Shown: positions 1 to 9,032, counted from the stretch's first letter. The stretch is DNA of 64,000 bases from Algoriphagus machipongonensis (GCF_000166275.1 NZ_CM001023.1:992001-1056000), one strand, 5' to 3'. Notes: generated by a model not told the origin, from the letters alone. Numbers and translations: made by a program.

Positions 1-1030
1 TAGAGCCTTTTGCAGCCGTAATGTATTTGTCATGATCGCAAGCCACATAATGTGAAGCAAGAGTCATCTCTCCTCCAGATACCATTACTAATTGGGGATA
101 TGCAGTTTTGGAAAAAGTGGCAACCTCGGCAGATGAAACTTCCACTAGTTTGGTTTCAGCGAAAATTTCCTCAAAATGTACATCTCTTTTTAAGGATGTG
201 GAGGAATCAAATAAAGGGGAACTTGCCATATGGCCAGCAAGGAATCGAACACGCGAAAAAATGTTTTCCTGAGTTGGAGAAGTTGTAAATCTTTTTGCAA
301 TCTTATTTAATCCCATTTGTTCATTATCCGATGCTCCTACAGAAGCGGCTAGTCTCAAGCTAATGTCTGCCTTTACTTTTGAAGAGGCATAGTTTGCAAA
401 GGAGGTAGAGCTTGCATCCAAATTGACGAAAGGGAAAATGAATGTAGCTTCGGCAACATAAGCATCATTGAGGTCTTTAGATAATTTAGAACTTGTATCT
501 GTGAATGTACCTTTCTCACGGCCATTATTTGAGACTCCTTTTACCCAATACTCATAGCCTGTAGGGGTGACCATAACATATCCTGTTGCTTGATCTGTGG
601 AAGAAGCTCCTCCTTGAATTTTTGTGTAGCCGGAATAATAATCCGTCTTTCCAGCCTCTTCCGCTGTAATTATTTCAAAGCCTTCTGATTCAAGTTGTGC
701 CACAAAGTCAGCGTATGCCTCATCTACAATTTTCTGAAAATCGGGCACGTCTATGCCACTTAGCTGAACGCCCATGCTTGTTTTAGTACCAGAAACTGTT
801 GTAGTTCTATTGGCACGTTCATTTTTAGAAGCCGAAGTTTTGGCCGATGCCTCTTCGTAAACTTCGAATAATGCTCTGAATTTTTGAATATAGACTCGTT
901 TTGGAGATTTTGAAGATTGCTTTCCTCGATGGAATTTGTTGACATCATAGTCTTTTGAAGTGATGAATGGATCTGCTGTATTGATCATTCCCATGCAAAA
1001 AAGCAGAATAGTTAAAATAGAAGTTTTCAT
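1..1030 (-). CDS. partial secreted protein of unknown function (N-terminal part)
   Basis: An open frame of 343 codons starts at the ATG complementary to 1028-1030 and runs off the left edge, so the C-terminus is missing. The protein begins MKTSILTILLFCMGMINTA, a convincing Sec signal peptide, so it is probably periplasmic or at the outer membrane. After it comes a basic, Ser/Lys-rich stretch (about residues 35-80), then a globular part with segments such as GVQLSGIDVPDFQKIVDEAY. Late in the visible part there is a VASHY-like segment (LASHYVACDHDKY). I do not recognise the family. The sequence keeps reading cleanly through all visible codons, which argues for a real gene. It is separated from the glycogen operon by about 330 bases and its function cannot be inferred from neighbours. 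Confidence 0.75.
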   Translation of the reverse strand, partial: MKTSILTILLFCMGMINTADPFITSKDYDVNKFHRGKQSSKSPKRVYIQKFRALFEVYEEASAKTSASKNERANRTTTVSGTKTSMGVQLSGIDVPDFQKIVDEAYADFVAQLESEGFEIITAEEAGKTDYYSGYTKIQGGASSTDQATGYVMVTPTGYEYWVKGVSNNGREKGTFTDTSSKLSKDLNDAYVAEATFIFPFVNLDASSTSFANYASSKVKADISLRLAASVGASDNEQMGLNKIAKRFTTSPTQENIFSRVRFLAGHMASSPLFDSSTSLKRDVHFEEIFAETKLVEVSSAEVATFSKTAYPQLVMVSGGEMTLASHYVACDHDKYITAAKGS

Positions 1031-1311
1031 AAAATAGAGTTTCAAGCCTTACAATTTTTGTCATTTGTAACGATGAAATTAAATGATTAAAAAGGATAAT
1101 TTGGATCTGGGTGATTTTTGGGGATTGAAAGAAATAGCAAATTCAGTTTTGTAAATCCCTGTTAAATAGTCGGTTGTGGCGATTTGTTTTAAAAAGCTAG
1201 TTCGGTTTTCAGTGAAAAAATAGGGCAAATGGCGTATGAAAAAATATGATAAGAGGATCCAAAACCAATCAAAAAGAGAAAGTAAATCAGTGTTTAGATT
1301 GATTTTTAGAC
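1031..1311. other. gene-free intergenic stretch
   Basis: AT-rich spacer between the partial secreted protein, which is read leftward from 1030, and the terminator of the glycogen operon. It should carry the promoter of the partial gene, but I could not find a convincing TAnnTTTG box. No ORF, RNA or repeat was seen. Confidence 0.5.
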
Positions 1312-1336
1312 AAAAAAAAGACCGAGAAACTCGGCC
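1312..1336 (-). terminator. Rho-independent terminator of the glycogen operon
   Basis: Read on the minus strand, GGCCGAG-TTT-CTCGGTC forms a 7-bp stem (one G-U pair), followed by an uninterrupted run of T. It lies 25 bases after the stop codon of the GH57 gene and therefore closes the three-gene operon. Confidence 0.85.
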
Positions 1337-1361
1337 TATCCAATTTTGATTAACTAATCCA

Positions 1362-2567
1362 TTAAACTTCTACTTTGATAGATTTTTCCTTTAGCCTGAT
1401 CATAAAATCGCTTAGCACATTCATGTAGTTAATAAAGGCATCATAGGGAGAATCGTATGGGCTAAAATAAGAGTGGATATCTCCGTCAGAGAAGAATTTC
1501 GTACACATATAATAAAAATGATCCGATGTCTGAAGGTATCTCCAATCCCTTTGGATTTCCTCATCATCGATCGTATTGACTAGTTTCTCTAAATCGTATA
1601 AACGATCAAAAGCTTCATCCTGTAAATCATTTCCGAGCCAAGCGGTTAAATCTCTTTCTTCATCGGCCCATGAAATAGGGATTGGAACGTGGATTTTTCC
1701 TACAGGTGAGATCTTTTTTGCCACTTCAGAAGGGGTGGAGAAATTGAAATCGGTTTTATTGAAAACTGCCTCAGGAAGGTGTTTCATGAAATCGAAAATT
1801 CCTGTTTCTGCCCATTGATGTTCCCCAAAAGTTTCATAATCCATAAATAGATTTAGTGTCTCGTCTTCTTTAGGGATCTCATTTATCCAATCAATAAACT
1901 TGTCGACCGTCAAAGGGTAATCATCCCAGCTCTTATTCCCAAATCGGAAAGCAATGTCATCACTAAGCTGGAAATTTTTAAGTAAAATTTTCAATTTGGG
2001 TTCGACACTATTGACATACACATAGTTCGGGCTTTTCCATCCTAGGATGTGTTTAGCACCCTCTGTAAGCATGGCTTCATATCCCATTTCTGCGATCATT
2101 GCCCCTATTTCATCTGAATAAATTAATTCGGTATTTCTAAAGACTGTTGGTTTATAGCCATTAAACAAATTGCTTATTTTCTCCTGATGTTTATTAACCA
2201 AGTCCTTGAATTCATCTTTACTTTTAAGCGAAGCAAGAGAGTGTGAGTAGGTCTCGTTAAGAAGTTCTACATGTCCTGTAGCCACTAGCTTTTGAAAGCT
2301 TTCCAAAACATCAGGAGCATAGGCCTGCATCTGATCCATAAAGGTTCCAGAAATCGAGAAACTAACTTTAAATGCCCCGTCATATTTCTGAATCAATTCC
2401 AAAAGCAGGGCATTCATAGGTAAATAACACTTCTGAGCGACTTTCCTCATGATGCTTCTATTACTGAAATCATCCCAATAGTGATGATCATCTCCTATAT
2501 CAAAAAAACGATAGGGCTTAAGGCGAAATGGCTGGTGTACCTGGAAGTAAAAACAAATAGTTCTCAT
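1362..2567 (-). CDS. glycoside hydrolase family 57 alpha-amylase-like enzyme
   Basis: 401-residue cytoplasmic enzyme expected to cleave or rearrange alpha-1,4-glucans. GH57 signatures are visible: the N-terminal HQP (residues 11-13), region NTELIYSDE with E147 in the position of the catalytic nucleophile, and MDYETFGEH with D243 as the likely acid/base. It has no signal peptide. Its ATG overlaps the stop codon of the upstream glycosyltransferase (ATGA arrangement), so the two are translationally coupled. It is the last gene of the debranching enzyme - GT4 - GH57 operon and is followed by a terminator. The context points to intracellular glycogen turnover. Whether it acts as amylase, 4-alpha-glucanotransferase or branching enzyme cannot be decided from sequence alone. 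Confidence 0.92.
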   Translation of the reverse strand: MRTICFYFQVHQPFRLKPYRFFDIGDDHHYWDDFSNRSIMRKVAQKCYLPMNALLLELIQKYDGAFKVSFSISGTFMDQMQAYAPDVLESFQKLVATGHVELLNETYSHSLASLKSKDEFKDLVNKHQEKISNLFNGYKPTVFRNTELIYSDEIGAMIAEMGYEAMLTEGAKHILGWKSPNYVYVNSVEPKLKILLKNFQLSDDIAFRFGNKSWDDYPLTVDKFIDWINEIPKEDETLNLFMDYETFGEHQWAETGIFDFMKHLPEAVFNKTDFNFSTPSEVAKKISPVGKIHVPIPISWADEERDLTAWLGNDLQDEAFDRLYDLEKLVNTIDDEEIQRDWRYLQTSDHFYYMCTKFFSDGDIHSYFSPYDSPYDAFINYMNVLSDFMIRLKEKSIKVEV

Positions 2568-3853
2568 GATGTTTCGGATAAAGTTTTTTCGTAAACAGTG
2601 ATAAGCTTAGAGGCGACATGCTCCCATTTTAATTTTTTCAATTCCTCGCTCCCCAACTCTTTGAACATTCGAGATATTCCTTGGTAATGTAAAAGCGCAA
2701 AAATTGCATCGGCCATCGCATCGATGTCCCAAAAATCAATTTTAATGGCATTGGTAAGGACTTCAGCAACCCCTGATTGCTTTGATATAATCACTGGAGT
2801 ATTATGTCTTACAGCCTCTAAAGGAGAGATTCCAAAGGGTTCTGAGACAGAAGGCATCACATAAACATCTGAAATGGCAAACATATGATCCACATCTTTG
2901 CCTTTCAGGAATCCTGTGAAATTGAATTTTGTCCCAATTCTTAATTCAGCCACACGGTCAATCATTCTATTGAGTAAATCTCCGGATCCAGCCATGACAA
3001 AACGTACATTGGGGTCTCGATCGATTACTTTTTTGGCAGCTTCTACAAAATATTCTGGACCTTTCTGGAATGTGATTCTACCTAAGAATGTAACGATTTT
3101 TTCAGGGACTTTTTTCTGGAAAGAAGAAATGATGATGCTGGCATCTAAAACAGCATTGTGGACTACCGTTACTTTACTGGCGTCTATGCCATACTTTTTT
3201 ACAATCGTGTTTTTAGTCAATTGACTGACCGCAATGATATGGTCTGCAGCATGCATCCCCGCTCGCTCTATATCATATACTATCTGGTTAACAGATTCAC
3301 CTGAGCGATCAAATTCTGTAGCATGTACATGAGCTACTAATGGTTTGCCGCTGATTTCTTTGGCAGCAATACCTGCGGGAAAAGATAGCCAATCATGTGC
3401 ATGGATTATTTCAAAATCACTTCTGTCTCTTGCGATCTGTGCCCCTGTTAATGCATATCGGCTTACTTCCTCCATGAGGTTTTTGCCATATTTTCCACTA
3501 AACTGGTACTTGGTAGTAAAAATACTTTCGTTTACATCAGATCGATCATGTAAAGCATAATCTGTGAATTTTTGATATTCTTCAGGGCCCAGGTAAGGCA
3601 CCAAAAAACTACTGACCTCTAAATAAGTGAGGTTTTTCCAGATGGATTTAAATCGCTTTTCCCGGTAGTCAATGGATATATCACTTGCATTGACAAAATC
3701 AGCCATAGGCTCTTCATCTCCCCAAAGTTTTGGTACCACAAAAATGATGTCTTGATTATGGTGGGTCAGCCCCTTAATCAAGCCATAACATGCTGTTCCA
3801 AGTCCTCCAGAAATATGTGGCGGGAATTCCCAGCCAAACATTAATACCTTCAT
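2564..3853 (-). CDS. glycosyltransferase family 4 protein, glycogen-synthase-like
   Basis: Two-domain GT-B fold enzyme predicted to transfer glucose from a nucleotide sugar to an alpha-glucan. The N-terminus MKVLMFGWEFPPHISGGLGT carries the donor-loop GGLG of starch/glycogen synthases. The C-terminal half holds the retaining GT-B signature SEPFGISPLEAV with the E-x7-E pair at about residues 338 and 346. I start it at the ATG complementary to 3851-3853 (429 residues). A longer frame to 3916 would run into the upstream gene and add a non-homologous tail. It sits 11 bases after the debranching enzyme gene and overlaps the GH57 gene by 4 bases. In Bacteroidota this trio is the usual glycogen locus. 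It could instead use another sugar donor, as GT4 is a broad family. Confidence 0.9.
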   Translation of the reverse strand: MKVLMFGWEFPPHISGGLGTACYGLIKGLTHHNQDIIFVVPKLWGDEEPMADFVNASDISIDYREKRFKSIWKNLTYLEVSSFLVPYLGPEEYQKFTDYALHDRSDVNESIFTTKYQFSGKYGKNLMEEVSRYALTGAQIARDRSDFEIIHAHDWLSFPAGIAAKEISGKPLVAHVHATEFDRSGESVNQIVYDIERAGMHAADHIIAVSQLTKNTIVKKYGIDASKVTVVHNAVLDASIIISSFQKKVPEKIVTFLGRITFQKGPEYFVEAAKKVIDRDPNVRFVMAGSGDLLNRMIDRVAELRIGTKFNFTGFLKGKDVDHMFAISDVYVMPSVSEPFGISPLEAVRHNTPVIISKQSGVAEVLTNAIKIDFWDIDAMADAIFALLHYQGISRMFKELGSEELKKLKWEHVASKLITVYEKTLSETS

Positions 3854-3864
3854 AGAAAAATTAT

Positions 3865-5781
3865 TTATATCCGCTTTACCAAATCCATCATTCGAAGTAG
3901 CTCTGCTACACTCCAAGCTTGGGAGATTGCTCCCTTAGGTCTATGGGGAGGATCTCCATCATATAATTCTGCAACAGTGCCTACTCCATATTGGGTCATA
4001 ACCCCATCAAATCCATCTACAATTTTTTTGATGAAATTCAATGAGGACTTTCCATGAAGTTTGATGTATCCTTCGACAAAATGCCCTAAAGGCCAGGTCC
4101 AAACTGTACCATTATGATAGGCCTCATCTCGACTAATCTGGTCTCCAAAATAATATCCTTTATAGGCGTAATCATCTGGTGAAAGAGATCGCAACCCTCT
4201 TGTGGTCAATAACTTTGATTTTACTATTTCCAGTACCTGATCTTTCTGACCTTCACTTAGCATAGTATACGGTAAAGATGTCGCAAAAACCATATTTGGC
4301 CTTACTGACCAATCTTTTTTATCTCCCGATATGTAATCCGCTAAATATCCATGCTCCTCTGACCAAAATTCCTTTTCGAAAGTTTCCTTGGTTTGTGCGG
4401 CATGGCTCAACATACTCTCGTCTCCTGTCAATTCGTGATAAAAGCATAGCGCATTATACCAAAGCGCTTGAATCTCTACCGGACAGCCAGTTCTCGGCGT
4501 TACAGGACCCTCTGGAGTAACTGCATCCATCCAGGTAAGAGCTTTTCCTTTTTCACCTCCATAGACGAGTCCATTTTCCTGCACTTTAATATTGAAATCG
4601 GTACCGTTGAGATAGCCATCTATGATGCCTTTCATTTTACTTAGGTACCGTTCCTTGATCGTTTTACTGTCTTTAGTATATAATACATACTGCTGCAATG
4701 CCCAGAAATACCAGAGTGGGGCATCGATTGAGTTCATATTTGTCATTACTCCACTGCCAACATTGGGAAATAATGGGCCATTTAAATTATTGGACATGGA
4801 GTCCATGATTTCCAAAAATGTACTGTTTTCACCCACGGTAAGCGTTAGACCTGGAGCAGCAACAAAAGTGTCTCTTCCCCACCAGCCAAACCAAGGGTAT
4901 CCCGCAATAACTCGTGTCTCTCCATCTCTTTTTCGGATGAATTGGCCAGCTGAATTTTTAAGGCAGTTTTCGAAATTGTTTCTAGGGATCCTTCTGGCAA
5001 TTTCTTTTTTGAATGCAGATTCACGGGTTTTGGGGTCTGCCTCTGTCAGTCCTGCTGAAAAAATGACAGACTCTCCCTTTTCTATGTCAAACTCAAAATA
5101 CCCAGGAACATATAGATCCTCTTGATAATCGTACCCTCGTTCTCTTTCCTGAATATACTCTATGTTGTAGTACCAATCTGGAACTGGGACAAACTCGCAT
5201 TTTTTTGACAGCTGTAAGAAAAGAGGATCGTACTTTTCGTAAAGCTGGCATTTTATTCCATTTGGAGCTTTACCATATTTTTTATTGATGAAAGTATTCG
5301 CCTTCATTAAGTTATGATAGGGGCGAAATGCTAAAAATGGAGAAATTCTGATCTTGGTAGGAGAGTGTGCATCCAGTAAAGTGTATCGAATCATTACCCT
5401 GTCTCGGTTGGTGTCCAAGATCAACTCTTTTTGTAAAAGAACTCCTCCTACTCGGTACGTAAGTTTTGGAATGGGCTCTGAATCAAAGTCTTCTAAATAC
5501 TTATGTCCTCTAGGGGAATAGTTTCCAGGGTATTTGCTGATTCCAAGGTTAAAGCTAGACCCTCGTTGGATGACAGTTTCATGGACAGTAGAAAGAAGGA
5601 CATGGCTTTGAGAGTCTATTTGTGGTTGGGGGACAACCAATAGGCCATGGTATTTACGAGTGTTACAGCCAATGATGGAGGTGCTGGTATAAGACCCCGC
5701 TCTATTGGTTCGGAGGATCTCTCTATCCAGCGAATAGTTAAGATTGATCAGCTGGGTTTTATCAAAATGGATGTAACTCAT
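3865..5781 (-). CDS. glycogen debranching enzyme (amylo-alpha-1,6-glucosidase, GH133-type)
   Basis: 638 residues with the bacterial/archaeal debranching enzyme layout. The N-terminal GDE domain begins with REILRTNRAGSYTSTSIIGC and KYHGLLVV. The C-terminal (alpha/alpha)6 catalytic domain starts near WFGWWGRDTFVAAPGLTL, followed by the conserved NMNSIDAPLWYFWAL and YHNGTVWTWPLGHFVEGY. It removes alpha-1,6-linked glucose at glycogen branch points in the cytoplasm. It is the first gene of the glycogen operon. Its upstream region contains a perfect 9-bp inverted repeat at 5852-5873 that could be an operator. No signal peptide is present. Confidence 0.93.
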   Translation of the reverse strand: MSYIHFDKTQLINLNYSLDREILRTNRAGSYTSTSIIGCNTRKYHGLLVVPQPQIDSQSHVLLSTVHETVIQRGSSFNLGISKYPGNYSPRGHKYLEDFDSEPIPKLTYRVGGVLLQKELILDTNRDRVMIRYTLLDAHSPTKIRISPFLAFRPYHNLMKANTFINKKYGKAPNGIKCQLYEKYDPLFLQLSKKCEFVPVPDWYYNIEYIQERERGYDYQEDLYVPGYFEFDIEKGESVIFSAGLTEADPKTRESAFKKEIARRIPRNNFENCLKNSAGQFIRKRDGETRVIAGYPWFGWWGRDTFVAAPGLTLTVGENSTFLEIMDSMSNNLNGPLFPNVGSGVMTNMNSIDAPLWYFWALQQYVLYTKDSKTIKERYLSKMKGIIDGYLNGTDFNIKVQENGLVYGGEKGKALTWMDAVTPEGPVTPRTGCPVEIQALWYNALCFYHELTGDESMLSHAAQTKETFEKEFWSEEHGYLADYISGDKKDWSVRPNMVFATSLPYTMLSEGQKDQVLEIVKSKLLTTRGLRSLSPDDYAYKGYYFGDQISRDEAYHNGTVWTWPLGHFVEGYIKLHGKSSLNFIKKIVDGFDGVMTQYGVGTVAELYDGDPPHRPKGAISQAWSVAELLRMMDLVKRI

Positions 5782-5851
5782 ATTTTAAATCATTGGATTG
5801 ATTTAAAATTAGAGTTTTGCAGCCATAAGAAAAATATTCTTGAAAAAATTT

Positions 5852-5873
5852 AAGGTTATGTTTCCATAACCTT
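5852..5873 (-). promoter_or_regulatory. perfect inverted repeat upstream of the glycogen operon
   Basis: AAGGTTATG and CATAACCTT are perfect 9-bp arms separated by 4 bases, about 70 bases upstream of the debranching enzyme start. A near-consensus -7 element (TATTTTTC, complement of 5829-5836) lies downstream of it, so the palindrome would cover the -33 region. It could be a repressor or activator site, or a hairpin. The position is seen; the role is inferred. Confidence 0.4.
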
Positions 5874-6090
5874 TTGTTTTTTTTAAAATAATTAGGAATG
5901 AAAGTCCTCTTTTTGAATTTCTTCGAAATTTTTCAAGGATTCTTCAAATTTTGAAATGTAGTTATGAGCTAGCCTAACATTGATGCGCTGCACAACCGGG
6001 AACCTAGGATGGGATTGGAACAAAGTGAACATCATAAATTGGTTTAGTTTAAGAGCTTAGTGACAAATGTTGTGCCAGTATAAACCCTTT
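5874..6090. other. gene-free spacer between glycogen operon and tRNA-His
   Basis: No ORF with coding character, no RNA fold and no repeat was recognised here. It contains the far upstream part of the glycogen operon promoter region. Confidence 0.5.
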
Positions 6091-6121
6091 AAAACAAGAA
6101 AACCCCTCATAATGAGGGGTT
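6091..6121 (-). terminator. terminator after tRNA-His
   Basis: AACCCCTCA and TGAGGGGTT (6101-6109 and 6113-6121) form a perfect 9-bp stem with a 3-base loop. On the minus strand it is followed by TTCTTGTTTT. It begins five bases after the tRNA 3' end, so it ends the tRNA transcript. The flanking A and T runs could let it work in both directions. Confidence 0.85.
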
Positions 6122-6125
6122 TTTT

Positions 6126-6201
6126 GGGTGAAAGACCGGGTTCGAACCGGCGACCTCTGGATCCACAAACCAGCGCTCTAACCAGCTGAGCTACAATCAC
6201 C
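6126..6201 (-). tRNA. tRNA-His (anticodon GTG)
   Basis: Minus-strand cloverleaf: D arm GCTC-AGCTGGTTA-GAGC, anticodon loop TTGTGGA with anticodon GTG, T loop TTCGAAC on a GCCGG/CCGGT stem. The extra 5' G opposite a C discriminator is the identity element of tRNA-His. The 3' CCA is not encoded. Reading the stems by eye, there are U-U oppositions at 5-68 and 6-67 in the acceptor and at 31-39 closing the anticodon loop, which is unusual. It has its own promoter (6239-6270) and terminator. Confidence 0.88.
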
Positions 6202-6238
6202 ATATTTCATTTGAAGTACTTTTCTTCCAAATGGTCTG

Positions 6239-6270
6239 CAAAAGTAATTATTAAGATTTTCCAGTGCAAG
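6239..6270 (-). promoter_or_regulatory. promoter of tRNA-His
   Basis: On the minus strand TTG (6270-6268), a 21-base spacer and TACTTTTG (6246-6239) match the Bacteroidota housekeeping promoter. Transcription would begin about 30 bases before the tRNA. It lies between the dihydroorotase stop and the tRNA. Confidence 0.65.
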
Positions 6271-6277
6271 GTCCAGC

Positions 6278-7621
6278 TTAATAATTTCTTAAAAATCTTA
6301 ATCTTTCTCCATTTTTCTCTTCGTGGAATGTTCCTTCTTCGTACGCTAAATGTCCAGAAACGATCGTATGCGTAACTTTTGACTTGAATGTATGTCCTTC
6401 AAATGGAGACCAACCGCACTTGGAAAGTATATTTTCTTTACTGACAGTCCAGGGAGAATCTAAGTCTACCAGCACAAGGTCAGCAAAGTACCCTTCTTTG
6501 ATAAAACCTCTTTTCTCTATCTCGAATAGGATGGCAGGGTTGTGACTCATTTTCTGAACGATCATTTCGAGACTGATTTTTCCCTGATGGTAAAAATCGA
6601 GCATGGCCACCAAGCTATGTTGATTTAAAGGGCCGCCAGATGGAGCTTTAGTGTAAGGATTTGATTTTTCTTCCAGCGTATGAGGAGCATGATCTGTAGC
6701 TATGACATCAATTCGATCATCCAAGACCGCCTGAAAAATAGCATCCCTGTCTTTTGACGTTTTGACAGCTGGGTTCCATTTGATTAATGTGCCCTTTTCC
6801 TCATAGTCCTCCTCCGCAAACCACAGGTGGTGAATACATGCTTCAGAAGTTATTTTCTTTTCTTGTAAAGGAATGGTGTTGTCAAACAGTTCCAGTTCTT
6901 TGGCTGTACTGATGTGGAGGATATGTAGTCTAGTGCCATATTTTTTTGCCATGGCAACAGCCCTGCTTGATGCGTCATAGCAAGCCTCTTCAGATCTAAT
7001 CTTAGGGTGGAATTTAACAGGGATATCTTCCCCGTAAATTTCAAGGAATTTATCTAGATTGGCCTTGATGATGAAATCATTTTCACTATGGATAGCGATC
7101 AGTGCTTTACATTCTTTAAAAATTCCCTCCAAAGACTCGATGTTGTCAACTACCATATTTCCTGTGGAGGAACCTTGGAAAATCTTAAGTCCACAAACAT
7201 TCTTGAAATCAATTTTCAGAATTTCGTCTAGGTTATCATTCGTAGCCCCCATGAAAAAGGAATAATTGGCTAAGGAAACTTCTGCCGCTCGATCATATTT
7301 GTCCTCTAGGAGTTCTACGGTAGTCGCTTGGGGGATGGTATTCGGCATTTCCATGTAACTGGTTGTGCCTCCAGCGACTCCAGCTTTCGCTTCAGTGTAG
7401 ATTTCTGCTTTGTGAGTTAAGCCAGGCTCTCTAAAGTGTACTTGATCGTCAATTAATCCCGGGAGGAGGTATTTTCCTTTTGCCTCAATATGGGTATCTG
7501 CTTGTTCAGAACTCAAGTCAGAGCCGATTTTTGAGATTCTTCCATTGATTACTAAAACATCGCCCGGACTTATCCGGCCTTCATTGACTATATTTGCGCC
7601 GGTGATTAGTATACTTTTCAT
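6278..7621 (-). CDS. pyrC: dihydroorotase
   Basis: Amidohydrolase that closes carbamoyl-aspartate to dihydroorotate in pyrimidine synthesis. Class I signatures: IDDQVHFREPGLTHKAE near residue 60, MEMPNT, IHSEND, LHILHISTA and ATDHAPHTLEEK. The first histidine of the usual HxH metal pair is glutamine here (QVH), a variant I also associate with other Bacteroidota dihydroorotases. The start is set at the ATG of MKSILITGANIVNEGR (complement of 7619-7621, 447 residues). An in-frame ATG six codons upstream is possible but adds a non-conserved tail. The divergent DEAD-box gene starts 48 bases away. No other pyr genes are nearby. Confidence 0.93.
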   Translation of the reverse strand: MKSILITGANIVNEGRISPGDVLVINGRISKIGSDLSSEQADTHIEAKGKYLLPGLIDDQVHFREPGLTHKAEIYTEAKAGVAGGTTSYMEMPNTIPQATTVELLEDKYDRAAEVSLANYSFFMGATNDNLDEILKIDFKNVCGLKIFQGSSTGNMVVDNIESLEGIFKECKALIAIHSENDFIIKANLDKFLEIYGEDIPVKFHPKIRSEEACYDASSRAVAMAKKYGTRLHILHISTAKELELFDNTIPLQEKKITSEACIHHLWFAEEDYEEKGTLIKWNPAVKTSKDRDAIFQAVLDDRIDVIATDHAPHTLEEKSNPYTKAPSGGPLNQHSLVAMLDFYHQGKISLEMIVQKMSHNPAILFEIEKRGFIKEGYFADLVLVDLDSPWTVSKENILSKCGWSPFEGHTFKSKVTHTIVSGHLAYEEGTFHEEKNGERLRFLRNY

Positions 7622-7669
7622 CGATTCTATCAGATTCATTTTCAAATTACACCCTAAAATTAACGAATC

Positions 7670-9031
7670 ATGAGCAATGAGGCCTTAGGTTTTGAAGCAT
7701 TTAAGCTAAATCGTCAATTGTTAGAAGCAATTGGGGAGGCAGGATATGCTCATCCCACTGCGATTCAAGAAAAAGCTATACCTCTGGCTCTTGCCGGACA
7801 TGACGTCTTAGGGATCGCTCAGACAGGAACAGGGAAGACTGCTGCCTATGTATTGCCTATCTTGATGAAGGTGAAGTATGCACAAGGGCTTCATGCACGT
7901 GCCTTAATATTAGCTCCTACCAGAGAGTTGGTGATGCAAATCGAGGAAGTCACCAAACAACTTGCGACCTATACTGATTTGAGAGTTGTGAGCCTTTATG
8001 GAGGCTTGGGGCCCAAAACTCAGATAGAGACCATTCAAGCTGGAGTGGATATTATTATTTCTACACCGGGTAGGTTTTTAGATATCTACCGAAAAAACAT
8101 GCTTTATACCAAGGCATTAAAAACCATGGTGCTAGATGAGGCGGATAAAATGATGGATATGGGTTTTATGCCTCAGATTCGGTCAATTTTGGAAGTGATC
8201 CCGGTAAAGAGACAGAACCTTTTGTTTTCTGCGACATTTGGGACTAGGATAGAAAAGTTAGCTCATGAGTTTTTGGAGTTTCCTGAGCGAGTAGAGGTGA
8301 CACCTCAAGCTACAACAGCCGAAACGATTGATCAAGTCATGTATTTTGTTCCAAATATTAAGACGAAGATCAATCTGCTTGCAAAGTTATTGGAAGAGGA
8401 AGCTGTAAATAGGGCGATAATATTTACCAGGTCCAGGAAAAATGCAGAGGAAGTTTTTCACTTTTTGGAAAACAGACACTTTGGGGAAGTTCGTGTGATT
8501 CATGCCAACAAAGGTCAGAACACCCGAATCAATTCCATGGAGGATTTTAAAGGTGGTGAAGTCAGAATTTTGGTCGCTACAGATGTTGCCTCTCGGGGTC
8601 TGGATATTACGATGGTTTCACATGTGATTAATTTTGATATTCCTCTGATCTATGAAGATTATGTGCACAGAATTGGTAGAACAGGCCGAGCAGAGCATGA
8701 GGGGAAGGCTATCAGTTTTGTCAATCCTGCAGAAGCCTACCATTTCGAGAAGATTGAGGAGATCATCCGAATGAAAGTGGTGGAGAAGCCCATTCCCAAA
8801 GGAGTGGATGTTACCAATACTCCATTTGAAGAAAAACAAGCCTACGAAAGGGAATTAGATCGCCTTAAGCAAAGAGATAATCCAGATTATAAAGGAGCAT
8901 TTCACGAGAAAAAAGCTCAACCAAAAAAGAAGAATATTGGTAAAGGAGAGAAGGCGCGTTCTAAAAAATCAGGGAATAAGAAGAATAGAAATCAAATGAA
9001 AACTAAGAATCAGAAGAATAAGGGGAAATAA
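7670..9031 (+). CDS. DEAD-box ATP-dependent RNA helicase (RhlE-like)
   Basis: 453-residue helicase with all core motifs in order: Q motif region (YAHPTAIQEKAIP), motif I AQTGTGKTA, Ia PTRELVMQ, Ib TPGRFLD, II DEAD, III SAT, V ATDVASRGLD and VI HRIGRTGRA. The last 65 residues are a very basic low-complexity tail rich in Lys, Asn and Gln, typical of RNA-binding extensions. It unwinds structured RNA in ribosome assembly or mRNA turnover. Bacteroidota carry several close paralogues, so no specific gene name is given. It is monocistronic and followed by a strong bidirectional terminator. Confidence 0.95.
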   Translation: MSNEALGFEAFKLNRQLLEAIGEAGYAHPTAIQEKAIPLALAGHDVLGIAQTGTGKTAAYVLPILMKVKYAQGLHARALILAPTRELVMQIEEVTKQLATYTDLRVVSLYGGLGPKTQIETIQAGVDIIISTPGRFLDIYRKNMLYTKALKTMVLDEADKMMDMGFMPQIRSILEVIPVKRQNLLFSATFGTRIEKLAHEFLEFPERVEVTPQATTAETIDQVMYFVPNIKTKINLLAKLLEEEAVNRAIIFTRSRKNAEEVFHFLENRHFGEVRVIHANKGQNTRINSMEDFKGGEVRILVATDVASRGLDITMVSHVINFDIPLIYEDYVHRIGRTGRAEHEGKAISFVNPAEAYHFEKIEEIIRMKVVEKPIPKGVDVTNTPFEEKQAYERELDRLKQRDNPDYKGAFHEKKAQPKKKNIGKGEKARSKKSGNKKNRNQMKTKNQKNKGK

Positions 9032-9032
9032 A

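Noticed and set aside
52-288. 78-codon plus-strand frame at the left edge
   Set aside because: It lies antisense to the long uninterrupted frame of the partial secreted protein, whose signal peptide and composition look real; the plus frame has no recognisable features.
4622-5125. 167-codon plus-strand frame
   Set aside because: Antisense to the debranching enzyme gene, which is strongly supported by family motifs.
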